Below are positions 9,619 to 17,617 of a stretch of DNA of 61,958 nucleotides, in pieces. The number at the start of each line of letters is the position of its first letter. The stretch's first letter is position 1. A model generated the notes under the pieces. The model worked only from the letters and a program-made list of their open reading frames with translations, searched no databases and was not told the DNA's origin. A program made the position numbers and the translations under genes. The stretch is from Candidatus Gastranaerophilales bacterium (GTDB taxonomy: Bacteria > Cyanobacteriota > Vampirovibrionia > Gastranaerophilales > Gastranaerophilaceae): contig CALUWL010000005.1 of the NCBI GenBank assembly GCA_944324445.1, positions 1-61,958 of the forward strand, in the 5' to 3' direction.

Positions 9619-9650
9619 AAAGGCTACTAAACAGCGGAAAGAGGACAACA

Positions 9651-9683
9651 AAAAAGACCTAAATAAAAATTTAGGTCTTTTTT
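9651..9683. terminator. Bidirectional intrinsic terminator
   Basis: The arms AAAAAGACCTAAAT and ATTTAGGTCTTTTT form a 14-base perfect stem around a short A-rich loop, with a T-run on either strand. It serves the plus-strand small ORFs and the convergent O-methyltransferase gene, whose stop lies a few bases downstream. Confidence 0.85.
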
Positions 9684-9686
9684 GTA

Positions 9687-10298
9687 CTAATTTTTTCTTG
9701 AAATCATCATCCCTGCGCCCATTTCAATTATTTGCGATTGATAATTTTTATCACTAAACAACATATTTACATAAGGCAAGGTTTTTTCATAATGGGTTAA
9801 AATATTATCCGCAAGAATAATTCCGCCTGATTTTAAAATTCTATCTGCTATTTCAAAATATTCAACATATTCTTTTTTATTTGCATCTATAAAGACAAAA
9901 TCAAACTTTTCTCTTTTTAAAGCATTAATTTCTTCTTCTAGATCCTGCAAAACAACAATAGCAGAACCAATTTTAGGCTCTAGCGGAACGTTTGGCGCGC
10001 ATATTTTAAAATTCTTTCTTGCTATACTTTGTCTTTTTTCCCAAAACTCAATAGTGGTTAATTTTCCTTTTGTTTCTTCGAGTGCTTTTAATATCCAAAT
10101 TCCGCTATAACCATTTGATGTGCCGATTTCAAGAACATTTTTAGAATTGTTTATTTTAATCAGCATATTTAAGAAATTAGCGCTCGCTCTATCTAAATTC
10201 CAAAATTCACACCTTGTGCGCTCTAATGATGATAAAATTTCTTCAACTTCATCATCAAAATAAGCAGTGTTAACCTTTTTTATCTCGCAAGTTTCCAT
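9687..10298 (-). CDS. Class I SAM-dependent O-methyltransferase (family 3, catechol/caffeoyl-CoA type)
   Basis: 203 residues, the usual length for the family. The SAM-binding motif I is E57-I-G-T-S-N-G (57-63), followed by an acidic T-x-E at the second strand. FVFIDANK (135-141) contains the metal/catalytic Asp of this family, and ADN near 163-165 is the other conserved metal-binding pair. The methyl acceptor cannot be read from sequence. Its start lies three bases after the upstream beta-propeller gene, so it is the last gene of the grpE-dnaJ-propeller unit. Terminated by the hairpin at 9651-9683. Confidence 0.85.
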   Translation of the reverse strand: METCEIKKVNTAYFDDEVEEILSSLERTRCEFWNLDRASANFLNMLIKINNSKNVLEIGTSNGYSGIWILKALEETKGKLTTIEFWEKRQSIARKNFKICAPNVPLEPKIGSAIVVLQDLEEEINALKREKFDFVFIDANKKEYVEYFEIADRILKSGGIILADNILTHYEKTLPYVNMLFSDKNYQSQIIEMGAGMMISRKN

Positions 10299-10301
10299 AA
10301 T

Positions 10302-11756
10302 TTAGAGTTTTTGAGCCTTATCTATAATAATTATATTGTTTACATCTATATACGATTCTTGTTTTTTTACTATCTGCATTTTATCAAGACTGTATAAAAG
10401 GTAGTTTTTAGCATTTATTCCCGTTATTAAAATATTATTTTCATTAGGAATTAAGGTCATTTTTGAATAAAAACCATCTTTTGAAAGCTGTTCTCTTGAA
10501 ATAACTTTGCCTTCAACTGTATCGAAAATATCCATATAGCCTTCTTTTGAGCATAATATAAATATTTTAGTTCCAAACATAATGGCATCGGTTGGTTTTT
10601 TATCCAATTCGACAGTGTTAATCAATTTACCTTGTACCTTGTCATACACAAGAAGCTGATCTTGTGTCCTTGAAATGGCATAAATATTTGCAATATCAGC
10701 TAACAATTTTGAAACATTGTTAACTGTCCCCATAGGCTGAACAGCGTATTCACCGCCATTTTTTGTAACATTAAATACTTTTTGCAAATACTCATCATAA
10801 AAAGCAATAGAATCATCTATTTCGCTATATACAATCTTAGATGGCTTTTGATCCACCCTTACCACTTTAACAAGCGCCATGGAATCAAGACTTATAACAT
10901 AAATAGAATTTGCATTTTGACTTGTTACGTATGCCACATTTTCCTTTTTGTTATAAGCAACATCGGTTGCATTAGCATCAATCGGTATTGTTGCTATTGT
11001 TCTTTCATCTTTTAAATCAATGATTTCAAGATTCTTTCCGCTCCAATACAAAACAAGCGCTACTTTTGTTTTTTCAGATGTTAATATTTTTAAAGGCATT
11101 GATGATAATTTTAATTCGTACAAAGGATTTTGACTTGTTCCGTCATACACCTCTAAAAATTTTGAATTTCTTGGATTGATAAATGTTTTTTTGTCTTTAA
11201 AATCTACCGTAGGTATAAATTCATTTCGCTTAACCACAGGATTATACGGGCTTTTTGCCTTTTCTTTTTCAGAAGGATTAAGCGCAAGAGTATTTTCATC
11301 TTTTGAAGGAATTAAAAGATCACCCAAAGTTAATTTTAAACTCTCGGGAATTTTTAATCCTGCAGGAGTCAGCATATCTTGCGGCATCAAACCAAGTCTT
11401 ACTTTTATCGGTAAATCATCTTTTTTAGTTAAAGTATAATTTCCGTCTTTATCTTTAAAAACTTTCAATAAAGAATATCCGTTATTCAATAAAACAACTT
11501 CAGGATAAGCGCTCAGAGGCTTTTGCGGATAAGAATATTCGATTGATATTTTATCAACCGTCTTATCCGAAGGCGGATACAAAGGTATATACATTACATC
11601 ATCCGAAATAGTTATTACACTATCAAATCTTTGTTTTGCAGATGGAATTTGACTTTTTACAAAATTCCAAACATCATTTGGTAATTTTGAAGCAAAGACA
11701 GGATTTGAAACAAATAAAACAAAAATCAAAAATGTAATATATTTTTTTAAATTCAT
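10302..11756 (-). CDS. Secreted beta-propeller (YVTN/YncE-like) protein
   Basis: 484 residues with a clear Sec signal peptide: two lysines, a hydrophobic core, then FASKL with cleavage near residue 23. The first 180 residues are an unassigned region. From about residue 210 there are repeated blades typical of YVTN/40-residue propellers, with NLEIIDLK, VAYVTSQNANSIYVI, LLVYDK and YMDIFDT strands. Such proteins act outside the membrane as binding scaffolds. The ligand is not evident. It lies 22 bases after dnaJ, with an AAAGAGG ribosome site, and three bases before the methyltransferase gene, so it is co-transcribed with the chaperone genes. Confidence 0.7.
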   Translation of the reverse strand: MNLKKYITFLIFVLFVSNPVFASKLPNDVWNFVKSQIPSAKQRFDSVITISDDVMYIPLYPPSDKTVDKISIEYSYPQKPLSAYPEVVLLNNGYSLLKVFKDKDGNYTLTKKDDLPIKVRLGLMPQDMLTPAGLKIPESLKLTLGDLLIPSKDENTLALNPSEKEKAKSPYNPVVKRNEFIPTVDFKDKKTFINPRNSKFLEVYDGTSQNPLYELKLSSMPLKILTSEKTKVALVLYWSGKNLEIIDLKDERTIATIPIDANATDVAYNKKENVAYVTSQNANSIYVISLDSMALVKVVRVDQKPSKIVYSEIDDSIAFYDEYLQKVFNVTKNGGEYAVQPMGTVNNVSKLLADIANIYAISRTQDQLLVYDKVQGKLINTVELDKKPTDAIMFGTKIFILCSKEGYMDIFDTVEGKVISREQLSKDGFYSKMTLIPNENNILITGINAKNYLLYSLDKMQIVKKQESYIDVNNIIIIDKAQKL

Positions 11757-11778
11757 AAAATACCTCTTTACCTATAGG

Positions 11779-12903
11779 CTATTTTCCAAGCGCGGATTTC
11801 ATTCTATCCAAAATACCGCTTTGTTCTTTTGAAATATTAAACAATTCCTTATATAAAGCTTCTTCCTTGTTAGATAATTTCTTTGGAACGTTTACTTTTA
11901 TTGTAACGTAATGATTACCTTTTTGCGACTCGCTTCCAAGATAAGGAACGCCTTGTCCTTTTAGAGTAATTCTATCTCCGTTTTGAATGCCTGAAGGGAT
12001 TTTTGCTAAAACCTCACCGTGAATTGTCTTGATTTTAATTTCATCACCTAAAACAGCCTGTGGCGTTGAAATTTCAAGCTCTGTATATATATCAAACCCG
12101 TGGCGAGCAAATTCTTTTGAAGATTTAACATATACTACAACATACAAATCTCCGGGGCGGCCGCCATTTTTTCCGGCATTTCCCTCATGCGCAACACGCA
12201 TTTTAGAGCCTGATTCAATCCCTTTCGGAATTTTAATTGTTATTTTCTTTTCTTTTGCTACAGCTCCTTGGCCATTACAAACCTTGCAAAACGCTTTAGG
12301 ATTTTTTCCTGTGCCGTGGCAATTAGGGCAAGTTGTAACCGATGTAAAAGAACCCAGAATAGTTTGAGTGCTTTTTTGTATTCTGCCTTGTCCATGGCAA
12401 ACAGGACAAACCGTATCTTTTGCATCTTTATCAATTCCCGTTGAATTACAAGCTTCACAAGGTTCAAGATGTTTAATTTTTATTTCTTTTTCAAGCCCAA
12501 AACAAGCTTCCAAAAAATCAATTTCAATATCTAATCTTAAATCTTCACCATCAATCGGTGCGTTAGGATTTTGTTCGTAACCACGTGAAAAACCGCCAAA
12601 ACCGCCAAAAAATGATGAAAAAATATCTGATAAATCAATATCATCCATACTAAATGAGTGCGGATTAAAGCCTGCATTAGATAGACCCTCTTCACCGTAT
12701 CTATCATATATTTGACGCTTATTATCATCGGATAAAGTTTCGTAAGCTTTTCCGATTTCTTTAAATTTATCAGCAGCATCCGGTGCTTTATTAACATCAG
12801 GGTGATATTTTCTTGCCAGTGTGCGAAACGCCTTTTTTAATTCATCTTTTGTGGCGTTTCTATTTACACCCAATATTTCATAATAATCCATTGTACTATT
12901 CAT
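11779..12903 (-). CDS. dnaJ: Chaperone protein DnaJ (Hsp40)
   Basis: Co-chaperone that stimulates DnaK ATPase. The J domain contains HPD at 34-36, followed by a Gly/Phe-rich linker (about 98-110) and four zinc repeats, C149-x2-C152, C166-x2-C169, C192-x2-C195 and C206-x2-C209, each with the following Gly. The C-terminal substrate domains are complete, 374 residues in all. I place the start at 12903 because GAAGGA lies just upstream. A longer reading frame begins 24 bases earlier and an ATG four codons downstream gives the minimal MDYYEIL start. It overlaps the end of grpE by eight bases, so translation is coupled. dnaK itself is not in the window. Confidence 0.97.
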   Translation of the reverse strand: MNSTMDYYEILGVNRNATKDELKKAFRTLARKYHPDVNKAPDAADKFKEIGKAYETLSDDNKRQIYDRYGEEGLSNAGFNPHSFSMDDIDLSDIFSSFFGGFGGFSRGYEQNPNAPIDGEDLRLDIEIDFLEACFGLEKEIKIKHLEPCEACNSTGIDKDAKDTVCPVCHGQGRIQKSTQTILGSFTSVTTCPNCHGTGKNPKAFCKVCNGQGAVAKEKKITIKIPKGIESGSKMRVAHEGNAGKNGGRPGDLYVVVYVKSSKEFARHGFDIYTELEISTPQAVLGDEIKIKTIHGEVLAKIPSGIQNGDRITLKGQGVPYLGSESQKGNHYVTIKVNVPKKLSNKEEALYKELFNISKEQSGILDRMKSALGK

Positions 12904-13480
12904 TTTCCTTCTTCTTTGCAACGCCAACCAGCGCCGGTCTTAAAACTTTATCTAATAATTTATAACCTTTTTGAGCAACAACAGCAACATGATCTTCTTC
13001 AAATTCATCAGTAGGAACTTGTGTTATTGCTTCATGTTCATTCGGATTAAATTCTTTCCCTAAAGCCTCAATTTCTTCCATTCCGGCTTTCTTTAAAGTA
13101 TCTAAAAGCTGCTTATAGGCCACTTCATAGCTTTCTTTTACAGTAGTACAGTTATCAATATCTTTAAGAGATTCTTTCGCTCTATCGAAAGTATCCAAAA
13201 CTGATATTAATTTAGCCAAAACATCCGCAGCAGCATACTTCAATAAATCTTGTCGTTCTGATGCCATTCGTTTTCTAAAATTATCAAAATCAGCGGCAAG
13301 CCTTAAATATTTATTATTCAAATCTTCATATTTTTTTTCAAAATCTTCCGCCGGCTCTTCCTGCTGCACTAAAGTTTCTTCTTGAGCTTCTTCTTTAGTT
13401 TCTTCATTATTTTCAATTTCATCAACTATATTTTCATTTTCTTTATCTTCATCATGGAAAGGATTTTTATTTTCTTCCAT
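12896..13480 (-). CDS. grpE: GrpE nucleotide exchange factor
   Basis: 194 residues, of normal length. An acidic, disordered N-terminus (about 45 residues) is followed by the long dimerising helix with the family pattern [14 protein letters not shown] and a beta domain ending [12 protein letters not shown]. It exchanges ADP for ATP on DnaK. It has an excellent ribosome site (AAAGGAGGA) and is the first gene of the grpE-dnaJ-propeller-methyltransferase unit. The promoter must lie between 13481 and the sepF terminator. No CIRCE-type inverted repeat was recognised there. Confidence 0.96.
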   Translation of the reverse strand: MEENKNPFHDEDKENENIVDEIENNEETKEEAQEETLVQQEEPAEDFEKKYEDLNNKYLRLAADFDNFRKRMASERQDLLKYAAADVLAKLISVLDTFDRAKESLKDIDNCTTVKESYEVAYKQLLDTLKKAGMEEIEALGKEFNPNEHEAITQVPTDEFEEDHVAVVAQKGYKLLDKVLRPALVGVAKKKENE

Positions 13481-13570
13481 AATTTCCTCCTTTGTCTTTA
13501 AATAAATTAATTCTAGTAATATTATAAAATATGAATAAACAATGTCGAGTACTCAAGCGAAGTAATTTCA

Positions 13571-13597
13571 AAAACAAAAAGGCGCATAATGCGCCTT
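13571..13597 (-). terminator. Intrinsic terminator of the yggS-sepF unit
   Basis: On the minus strand the arms AAGGCGC/GCGCCTT, with ATTAT between them, are followed by TTTTTGTTTT. The hairpin is 50 bases past the sepF stop and isolates it from grpE. Confidence 0.8.
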
Positions 13598-13649
13598 CAT
13601 CAATTATATTAACTCTCTTTTATTCCGTAATGCTATTTTTACCCTTCAC

Positions 13650-14147
13650 TTAGGCTTTTGTCCACATAGCATCCGATGATAATTTTGAATTCACAAATTC
13701 TTGAGAAATATTTATATTAGATGGAGTGAAGATAAATACACTTTCACCGATTTTTCTTTGAGAACCTTCAAGAGCATGAGTACATCCGCAAAGAAAATCA
13801 ACTATTCTTTGAGATTGCTCTCTATCTAAAAGTTGCAAATTAAGGATAACGGTTTTTCTTTCTTTAAGAGCTTCAACGATTGTAATTGATTCATTGTATG
13901 CTTTAGGTTCAATTACAACAACTTCATAAGCACCTGCTTTTGGTTGAGGTAAAACTCTTAAATTAGCTCTGTTTTTTCTGATTGGATTAGTTTCTGTAAA
14001 GCTTGGTTGCAAAGCTGCATTTCTATCTGTCGGATATTCAGAATCATATCCGTTTTCAATTTCATCTTCATAGGTATCTTCACCCATAGGATTTAAAGAA
14101 TCCGTTAAAGCTCCGATAATTTCCTTAATTTTTTCTGAAAGTGCCAT
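13650..14147 (-). CDS. sepF: Cell division protein SepF
   Basis: 165 residues. An N-terminal amphipathic segment of about 20 residues, which anchors SepF to membrane, is followed by a variable acidic linker. The conserved core runs from about residue 70 (VVVIEPKAY, then ERKTVILNLQLLD, then RIVDFLCGCTHALEG) to IFTPSNINI. SepF links FtsZ filaments to the membrane in cyanobacteria and Gram-positives; FtsA is normally absent or redundant where SepF is used. It is 14 bases after yggS, the same order as in cyanobacteria and Bacillus (ylmE-ylmF), with an AAAGGAG ribosome site. Confidence 0.95.
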   Translation of the reverse strand: MALSEKIKEIIGALTDSLNPMGEDTYEDEIENGYDSEYPTDRNAALQPSFTETNPIRKNRANLRVLPQPKAGAYEVVVIEPKAYNESITIVEALKERKTVILNLQLLDREQSQRIVDFLCGCTHALEGSQRKIGESVFIFTPSNINISQEFVNSKLSSDAMWTKA

Positions 14148-14161
14148 CTTTTCTCCTTTAA

Positions 14162-14800
14162 TTATTCAAATAAAATTCTGCCTAATCTAATCATTGTTGC
14201 GCCGTTTTCAACGGCAATTTTATAATCATGACTCATTCCCATTGATAGTTCTTTTAAGTTAAACTTTTGTTTTAACTCATTCATTTGAGAAAAAAGTCTT
14301 TGAAGTTCTTCAATGTCATCCACTAAAGGCGCAATGTTCATTAACCCCTCTAGTTGAACGTTTTTCATTTCTGAAACTTCATTGATTAAATTTTCAATTT
14401 GCTCCGGGAAAATCCCGTATTTTTGAGGCTCATAAGCATTATTAACTTGGATTAGAATTTTTTGAACAATGCCTTGTTTATTTGCCTCCAGATTAATACA
14501 TTGAGCGATTTTTAAACTGTCTACGGAATGTATATAGTCAAAAAAACCGACTACGTATTTAACCTTATTCGTCTGTAAATGTCCTATAAAATGATATATC
14601 GATTGCGCTTTGGTTGTATCATCTATATTGCTGATTTTTTCAACACTTTCTTGCGCTCTGCTTTCTGCAAAATCTCTCAACCCTGCACTAAAAGCTTCCA
14701 TCATTTTATCTATACCATAGTATTTAGTAACTGCGATAATTTTAGGATTATATCCTTCTATATCTTTTAAAATTTTGCTCAGATTATTCCTTACAGTCAT
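14162..14800 (-). CDS. yggS: YggS/PipY-family PLP homeostasis protein
   Basis: 212 residues forming a single TIM-barrel domain without the second domain of alanine racemase. The PLP lysine is K26 in AVTKYYG. Other family signatures are FAESRAQE, YHFIGHLQTNK, LMNIAP and SMGMSHDYKIAVENGATMIRLG near the C-terminus. It binds pyridoxal phosphate and keeps vitamin B6 and amino-acid pools balanced, with no known catalytic activity. In cyanobacteria it is pipY, often next to pipX; no pipX is seen here. First gene of the yggS-sepF pair. Confidence 0.94.
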   Translation of the reverse strand: MTVRNNLSKILKDIEGYNPKIIAVTKYYGIDKMMEAFSAGLRDFAESRAQESVEKISNIDDTTKAQSIYHFIGHLQTNKVKYVVGFFDYIHSVDSLKIAQCINLEANKQGIVQKILIQVNNAYEPQKYGIFPEQIENLINEVSEMKNVQLEGLMNIAPLVDDIEELQRLFSQMNELKQKFNLKELSMGMSHDYKIAVENGATMIRLGRILFE

Positions 14801-14924
14801 TTTAAAAGCCTTAATAATACTCCCAATTATTCGCTCTCGGAAAGCAATTTTGCCCCTTGTTTTTATTATAAAATATTGTTTTCAACTTGCAAAAAATTTA
14901 TTTTAGTTGATTTTAGATAATTCA

Positions 14925-14959
14925 AAAACATGCCAAAATCATGTCATGGTGCATGTTTT
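14925..14959. promoter_or_regulatory. Interrupted palindrome upstream of the dCMP deaminase gene
   Basis: AAAACATGC (14925-14933) and its exact complement GCATGTTTT (14951-14959) flank 17 bases that contain another CATGTCATG. The right arm runs into TTGACA (14958-14963), a -35-like hexamer. A related inverse copy of CATGCCAAAA occurs as TTTTGGCATG around 15012-15021, just before a TATGAT -10-like box (15025-15030). It looks like a two-site operator over the promoter of the gene at 15060. The regulator is unknown. Confidence 0.45.
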
Positions 14960-15059
14960 GACATGTTGTAATTTATGTAATATTTCTTAATATGAAAGAT
15001 AGCAAAGACTTTTTTGGCATGCTTTATGATAACATTTTATTGAAAGAAGGATTTTACAA

Positions 15060-15530
15060 ATGGAAAACAATACACCAATAGAATGGAATGAATATTTTTT
15101 AGAAATAGCAAAAACAGTAGCAAGACGCTCAAATTGCCTAAGAGCTAAAGTAGGAGCCGTCATTGTAGGTCCGGATAAAAAAATTAAAGCAACAGGATAT
15201 AATGGAGTTCCTTCTAAAGTTGTTTCTTGTATGGAACTTGGAGAATGTTACAGAATAAAAAACAATATCCCCTCAGGAACAAGATATGAAACCTGCAGAA
15301 GTATTCATGCTGAACAAAATGCGATAATTCAAGCAGGGCAAGACAGATGTCAACAAGGCACAATGTATATATGGGGTCATAATTTTATTTGTATTTTATG
15401 TAAAAGATTTATTGTTCAATCAGGGATTGAAACAGTATATTTGAAAAAAAACGATTTCTCCCCAATTGAATGTGTTACGGTTGAACAATTAAGACAAGAG
15501 CTAACAAATGATGCTATGGTTAACATATAG
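15060..15530 (+). CDS. comEB: dCMP deaminase (ComEB-like cytidine/deoxycytidylate deaminase)
   Basis: 156 residues of the cytidine deaminase fold. The zinc site is H83-A-E85 with C111-x2-C114. In most relatives a Pro precedes the first Cys; here it is FIC. R-x-K-VGAVIV and the ATGYNG loop are typical of dCMP deaminases, as is the GxxxCYR insert with C57, C63 and C79 that holds a second zinc in phage T4-type and Bacillus enzymes. It deaminates dCMP to dUMP for dTTP synthesis. The gene is single, with an AAGAAGGA ribosome site nine bases upstream and a possible operator palindrome in the 259-base upstream gap. Confidence 0.9.
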   Translation: MENNTPIEWNEYFLEIAKTVARRSNCLRAKVGAVIVGPDKKIKATGYNGVPSKVVSCMELGECYRIKNNIPSGTRYETCRSIHAEQNAIIQAGQDRCQQGTMYIWGHNFICILCKRFIVQSGIETVYLKKNDFSPIECVTVEQLRQELTNDAMVNI

Positions 15531-15584
15531 GGTCATAAGCTTATATACTTTTTTACATAAAAACAACAAAGGACATATTTTATA

Positions 15585-16358
15585 ATGTATTTTATGAAAA
15601 ACAAAATTATTTTGGGAATTTCAATTTTAACTTTTTTAGGGTTCGTTATATGCCAAAAAGCTAATACTGAACCCAATTACGATTATAAAATATACACACC
15701 TCAAAATATAACAGGGGTAAGTCAAAGCGTTGCAAAAGCACAGAAAGATTCTCAGATAATTTTCATTGTAGATTTTTCAAATTCAATGAATGACACTATA
15801 GACGGCAAAACCAAAATTCAAATGGCAAGAAATACTTTGGCTGAAATTTTACCTAAAATTCCTGCAAACGTTAAAACAGGTTTAAGAGTATATGGTCATA
15901 AAGCAGGATTTACGTATCTTCAAGGCTGCCAAGCTTCTAAACTCACCGTGCCTTTAGCTCCAAGTAACTATAATGAAATTCTTGCAAGCTTGTACGCCAC
16001 AAACGCTACAGGCTGGACTCCAATTACATATTCGCTCAAACAAGCAATAAACAATGATTTTATCGGAACAACGGGCAAAAAGCATATAATTCTTTTAACT
16101 GACGGCGGAGAAAATTGCGATGAAAGCCCATGTACATACGTTATAAACCTTATGAAAACAAGAAATGACGTTAAAATTGACGTTATAGCTTTTGATATTC
16201 ATGATGTCGAAGCAAATAACCAATTAAGGTGTACTGCTCTTATGACAAGCGGAAAATTTTTAAGCGCACAAAATGAGCAAGATTTATCAAATTCATTATT
16301 TGAAACAGTCGGAATTAATAAAGATGTAAGAGGAAGTATTAAAATTCCACAAGAATAA
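15585..16358 (+). CDS. Secreted von Willebrand factor A domain protein
   Basis: 257 residues. A signal peptide or anchor (hydrophobic about 8-23, ending FVIC) precedes a VWA domain with the MIDAS motif D63-x-S65-x-S67, a conserved T (TGWTPIT region) and LLTDGGEN for the third metal-loop Asp. The Cys at 23 lacks a good lipobox. The domain binds divalent metal and mediates adhesion or complex assembly. Cysteines in the tail (QGC, ENCDESPC) may form disulfides outside the membrane. An AAAGGA lies 11 bases before this ATG; a second ATG three codons on is possible. Partners are not obvious from the neighbours. Confidence 0.85.
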   Translation: MYFMKNKIILGISILTFLGFVICQKANTEPNYDYKIYTPQNITGVSQSVAKAQKDSQIIFIVDFSNSMNDTIDGKTKIQMARNTLAEILPKIPANVKTGLRVYGHKAGFTYLQGCQASKLTVPLAPSNYNEILASLYATNATGWTPITYSLKQAINNDFIGTTGKKHIILLTDGGENCDESPCTYVINLMKTRNDVKIDVIAFDIHDVEANNQLRCTALMTSGKFLSAQNEQDLSNSLFETVGINKDVRGSIKIPQE

Positions 16359-16395
16359 TTTAGCTTAAATTAAAATTTTTTGCTAAAATTTTTCT

Positions 16396-17169
16396 ATGGC
16401 AAAAGAAAATCCAAAAATTAGCGCAATAATAAAAACTTTTAATTCCGAAAATACTTTATGCGAAGTTATAGAGGCAATTAAAGAAACAACAGAAATTATA
16501 ATTGTTGATAACCACTCAACAGATGATACGATTGAAATTGCAAAAGAATATAAAACAAAAATCATCTACGCTGATAGAGTTGAGCTTTCAAAAGGCATAA
16601 AAAATGCAATTGATGAAGCATCTTGTGATTGGATTTTAATTCTTGATGATGACGAGATAATTCCTCAAAAACTTCTTTTTGAGCTTGAAAAATACATTGA
16701 AAACCCTAAAAAAAACAAATTTGCGCTAACTTTGAGCAAAAAAACTTTTTATTTAGATAAAGAAATTAAAGCCGCAAGAATAAAAAAAGAATTGTGTTTC
16801 TTTAAAAAAGGTTCAATAACGATAAACGATGATTACAAAGCAAGTTTAAAAGTTACCTCAGGTAAAATATATAATTTTAATAAAAATTTCAAAATAAAAA
16901 ATGCATACAAATTAAAATATTCAAAAACAGATATTTCAAAAAGAATGAATAATTTAATCCAAGAAAATAAATTTTTATTAAAAACAATTAAATCAAAAAA
17001 GGCCTCTATTTTAATTAGACCGTTATTTACTTTTTTATACTGGTATATAATTAAAAAAGCCTTTTTAGACGGCAGATTTGGGCTTATTTTTGCAAAAGAA
17101 AAAGCAATTAAAGAATTTATTTTACAAATAATGATACTTGAAAAATTAAGGAGCAATTATGATATTTGA
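16396..17169 (+). CDS. Family 2 glycosyltransferase (WaaE/KdtX-like)
   Basis: 257 residues with a GT-A fold. The N-terminal strand SAIIKTFNSE starts the nucleotide-sugar site, followed by VDNHSTDDT and the D-x-D-type metal motif LILDDDE (82-87). The short length and the K/R-rich tail match the WaaE-like group that adds sugars to lipopolysaccharide core or other glycans; donor and acceptor are unknown. It overlaps the next gene by 11 bases. The start has no ribosome site. A TAAAAT box ends six bases before the ATG, so the message may be leaderless. Confidence 0.8.
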   Translation: MAKENPKISAIIKTFNSENTLCEVIEAIKETTEIIIVDNHSTDDTIEIAKEYKTKIIYADRVELSKGIKNAIDEASCDWILILDDDEIIPQKLLFELEKYIENPKKNKFALTLSKKTFYLDKEIKAARIKKELCFFKKGSITINDDYKASLKVTSGKIYNFNKNFKIKNAYKLKYSKTDISKRMNNLIQENKFLLKTIKSKKASILIRPLFTFLYWYIIKKAFLDGRFGLIFAKEKAIKEFILQIMILEKLRSNYDI

Positions 17170-17617
17170 TAGATTAAATAATGCAAAACAATATTTTAAA
17201 CTCGATGAAAACCTTAAAAAAGGCTTTGAATTTCTTTTAAATAACGATTTAAAAAGCCTAAAAGAAGGCAAATACGAAATTTCAGGCGATAAAATTTTTG
17301 CAAATGTTCAGAGCCTTTCAACAAAAGACAAATCCGAAAAAAAATGGGAAGTACACAGAAAATATATTGATATCCAATACGTTATAACAGGTGAAGAATG
17401 TATGGGATACGGAATTTTAAAAGATTTTAAAACAATAAAAGAAAAATACGATGAAAATAAAGATGTAGAATTTTTAGATGGCAATTCCTTTAACTACATA
17501 AACGTCAGAGAAGGAGATTTTGTTATTTTTTATCCGAACGATGTCCATGCGCCCATGTTAAGCGTCGAAAAATCCGAAAATATCAAAAAAGTTATAGTTA
17601 AAATTGCTATAAATTAG
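17159..17617 (+). CDS. yhcH: YhcH/YjgK/YiaL family protein (DUF386)
   Basis: 152 residues, the full family length. The N-terminus MIFDRLNN, the central W-E-x-H-R-x-Y-I-D-I-Q-Y motif and the late G-D-F-V-I-F-Y-P-N-D-V-H-A-P motif are all present. The histidines and acidic residues form the cupin-type metal site. Family members act in sugar catabolism (N-glycolylneuraminate and others) as suspected anomerases or isomerases. It is coupled to the upstream glycosyltransferase by an 11-base overlap with an AAGGAG ribosome site. It is tail-to-tail with comEC and overlaps it by 11 bases. Confidence 0.88.
   Translation: MIFDRLNNAKQYFKLDENLKKGFEFLLNNDLKSLKEGKYEISGDKIFANVQSLSTKDKSEKKWEVHRKYIDIQYVITGEECMGYGILKDFKTIKEKYDENKDVEFLDGNSFNYINVREGDFVIFYPNDVHAPMLSVEKSENIKKVIVKIAIN

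Noticed and set aside
9584-9650. A c-di-GMP or other riboswitch downstream of the small ORFs
   Set aside because: A few bases (GCAAAGGCTAC) recall part of a GEMM element, but the paired stems and the rest of the consensus are missing and no gene follows it on that strand.
15585-16358. VWA protein as a lipoprotein
   Set aside because: The Cys after FVI lacks a small residue at -1, so the lipobox is poor.
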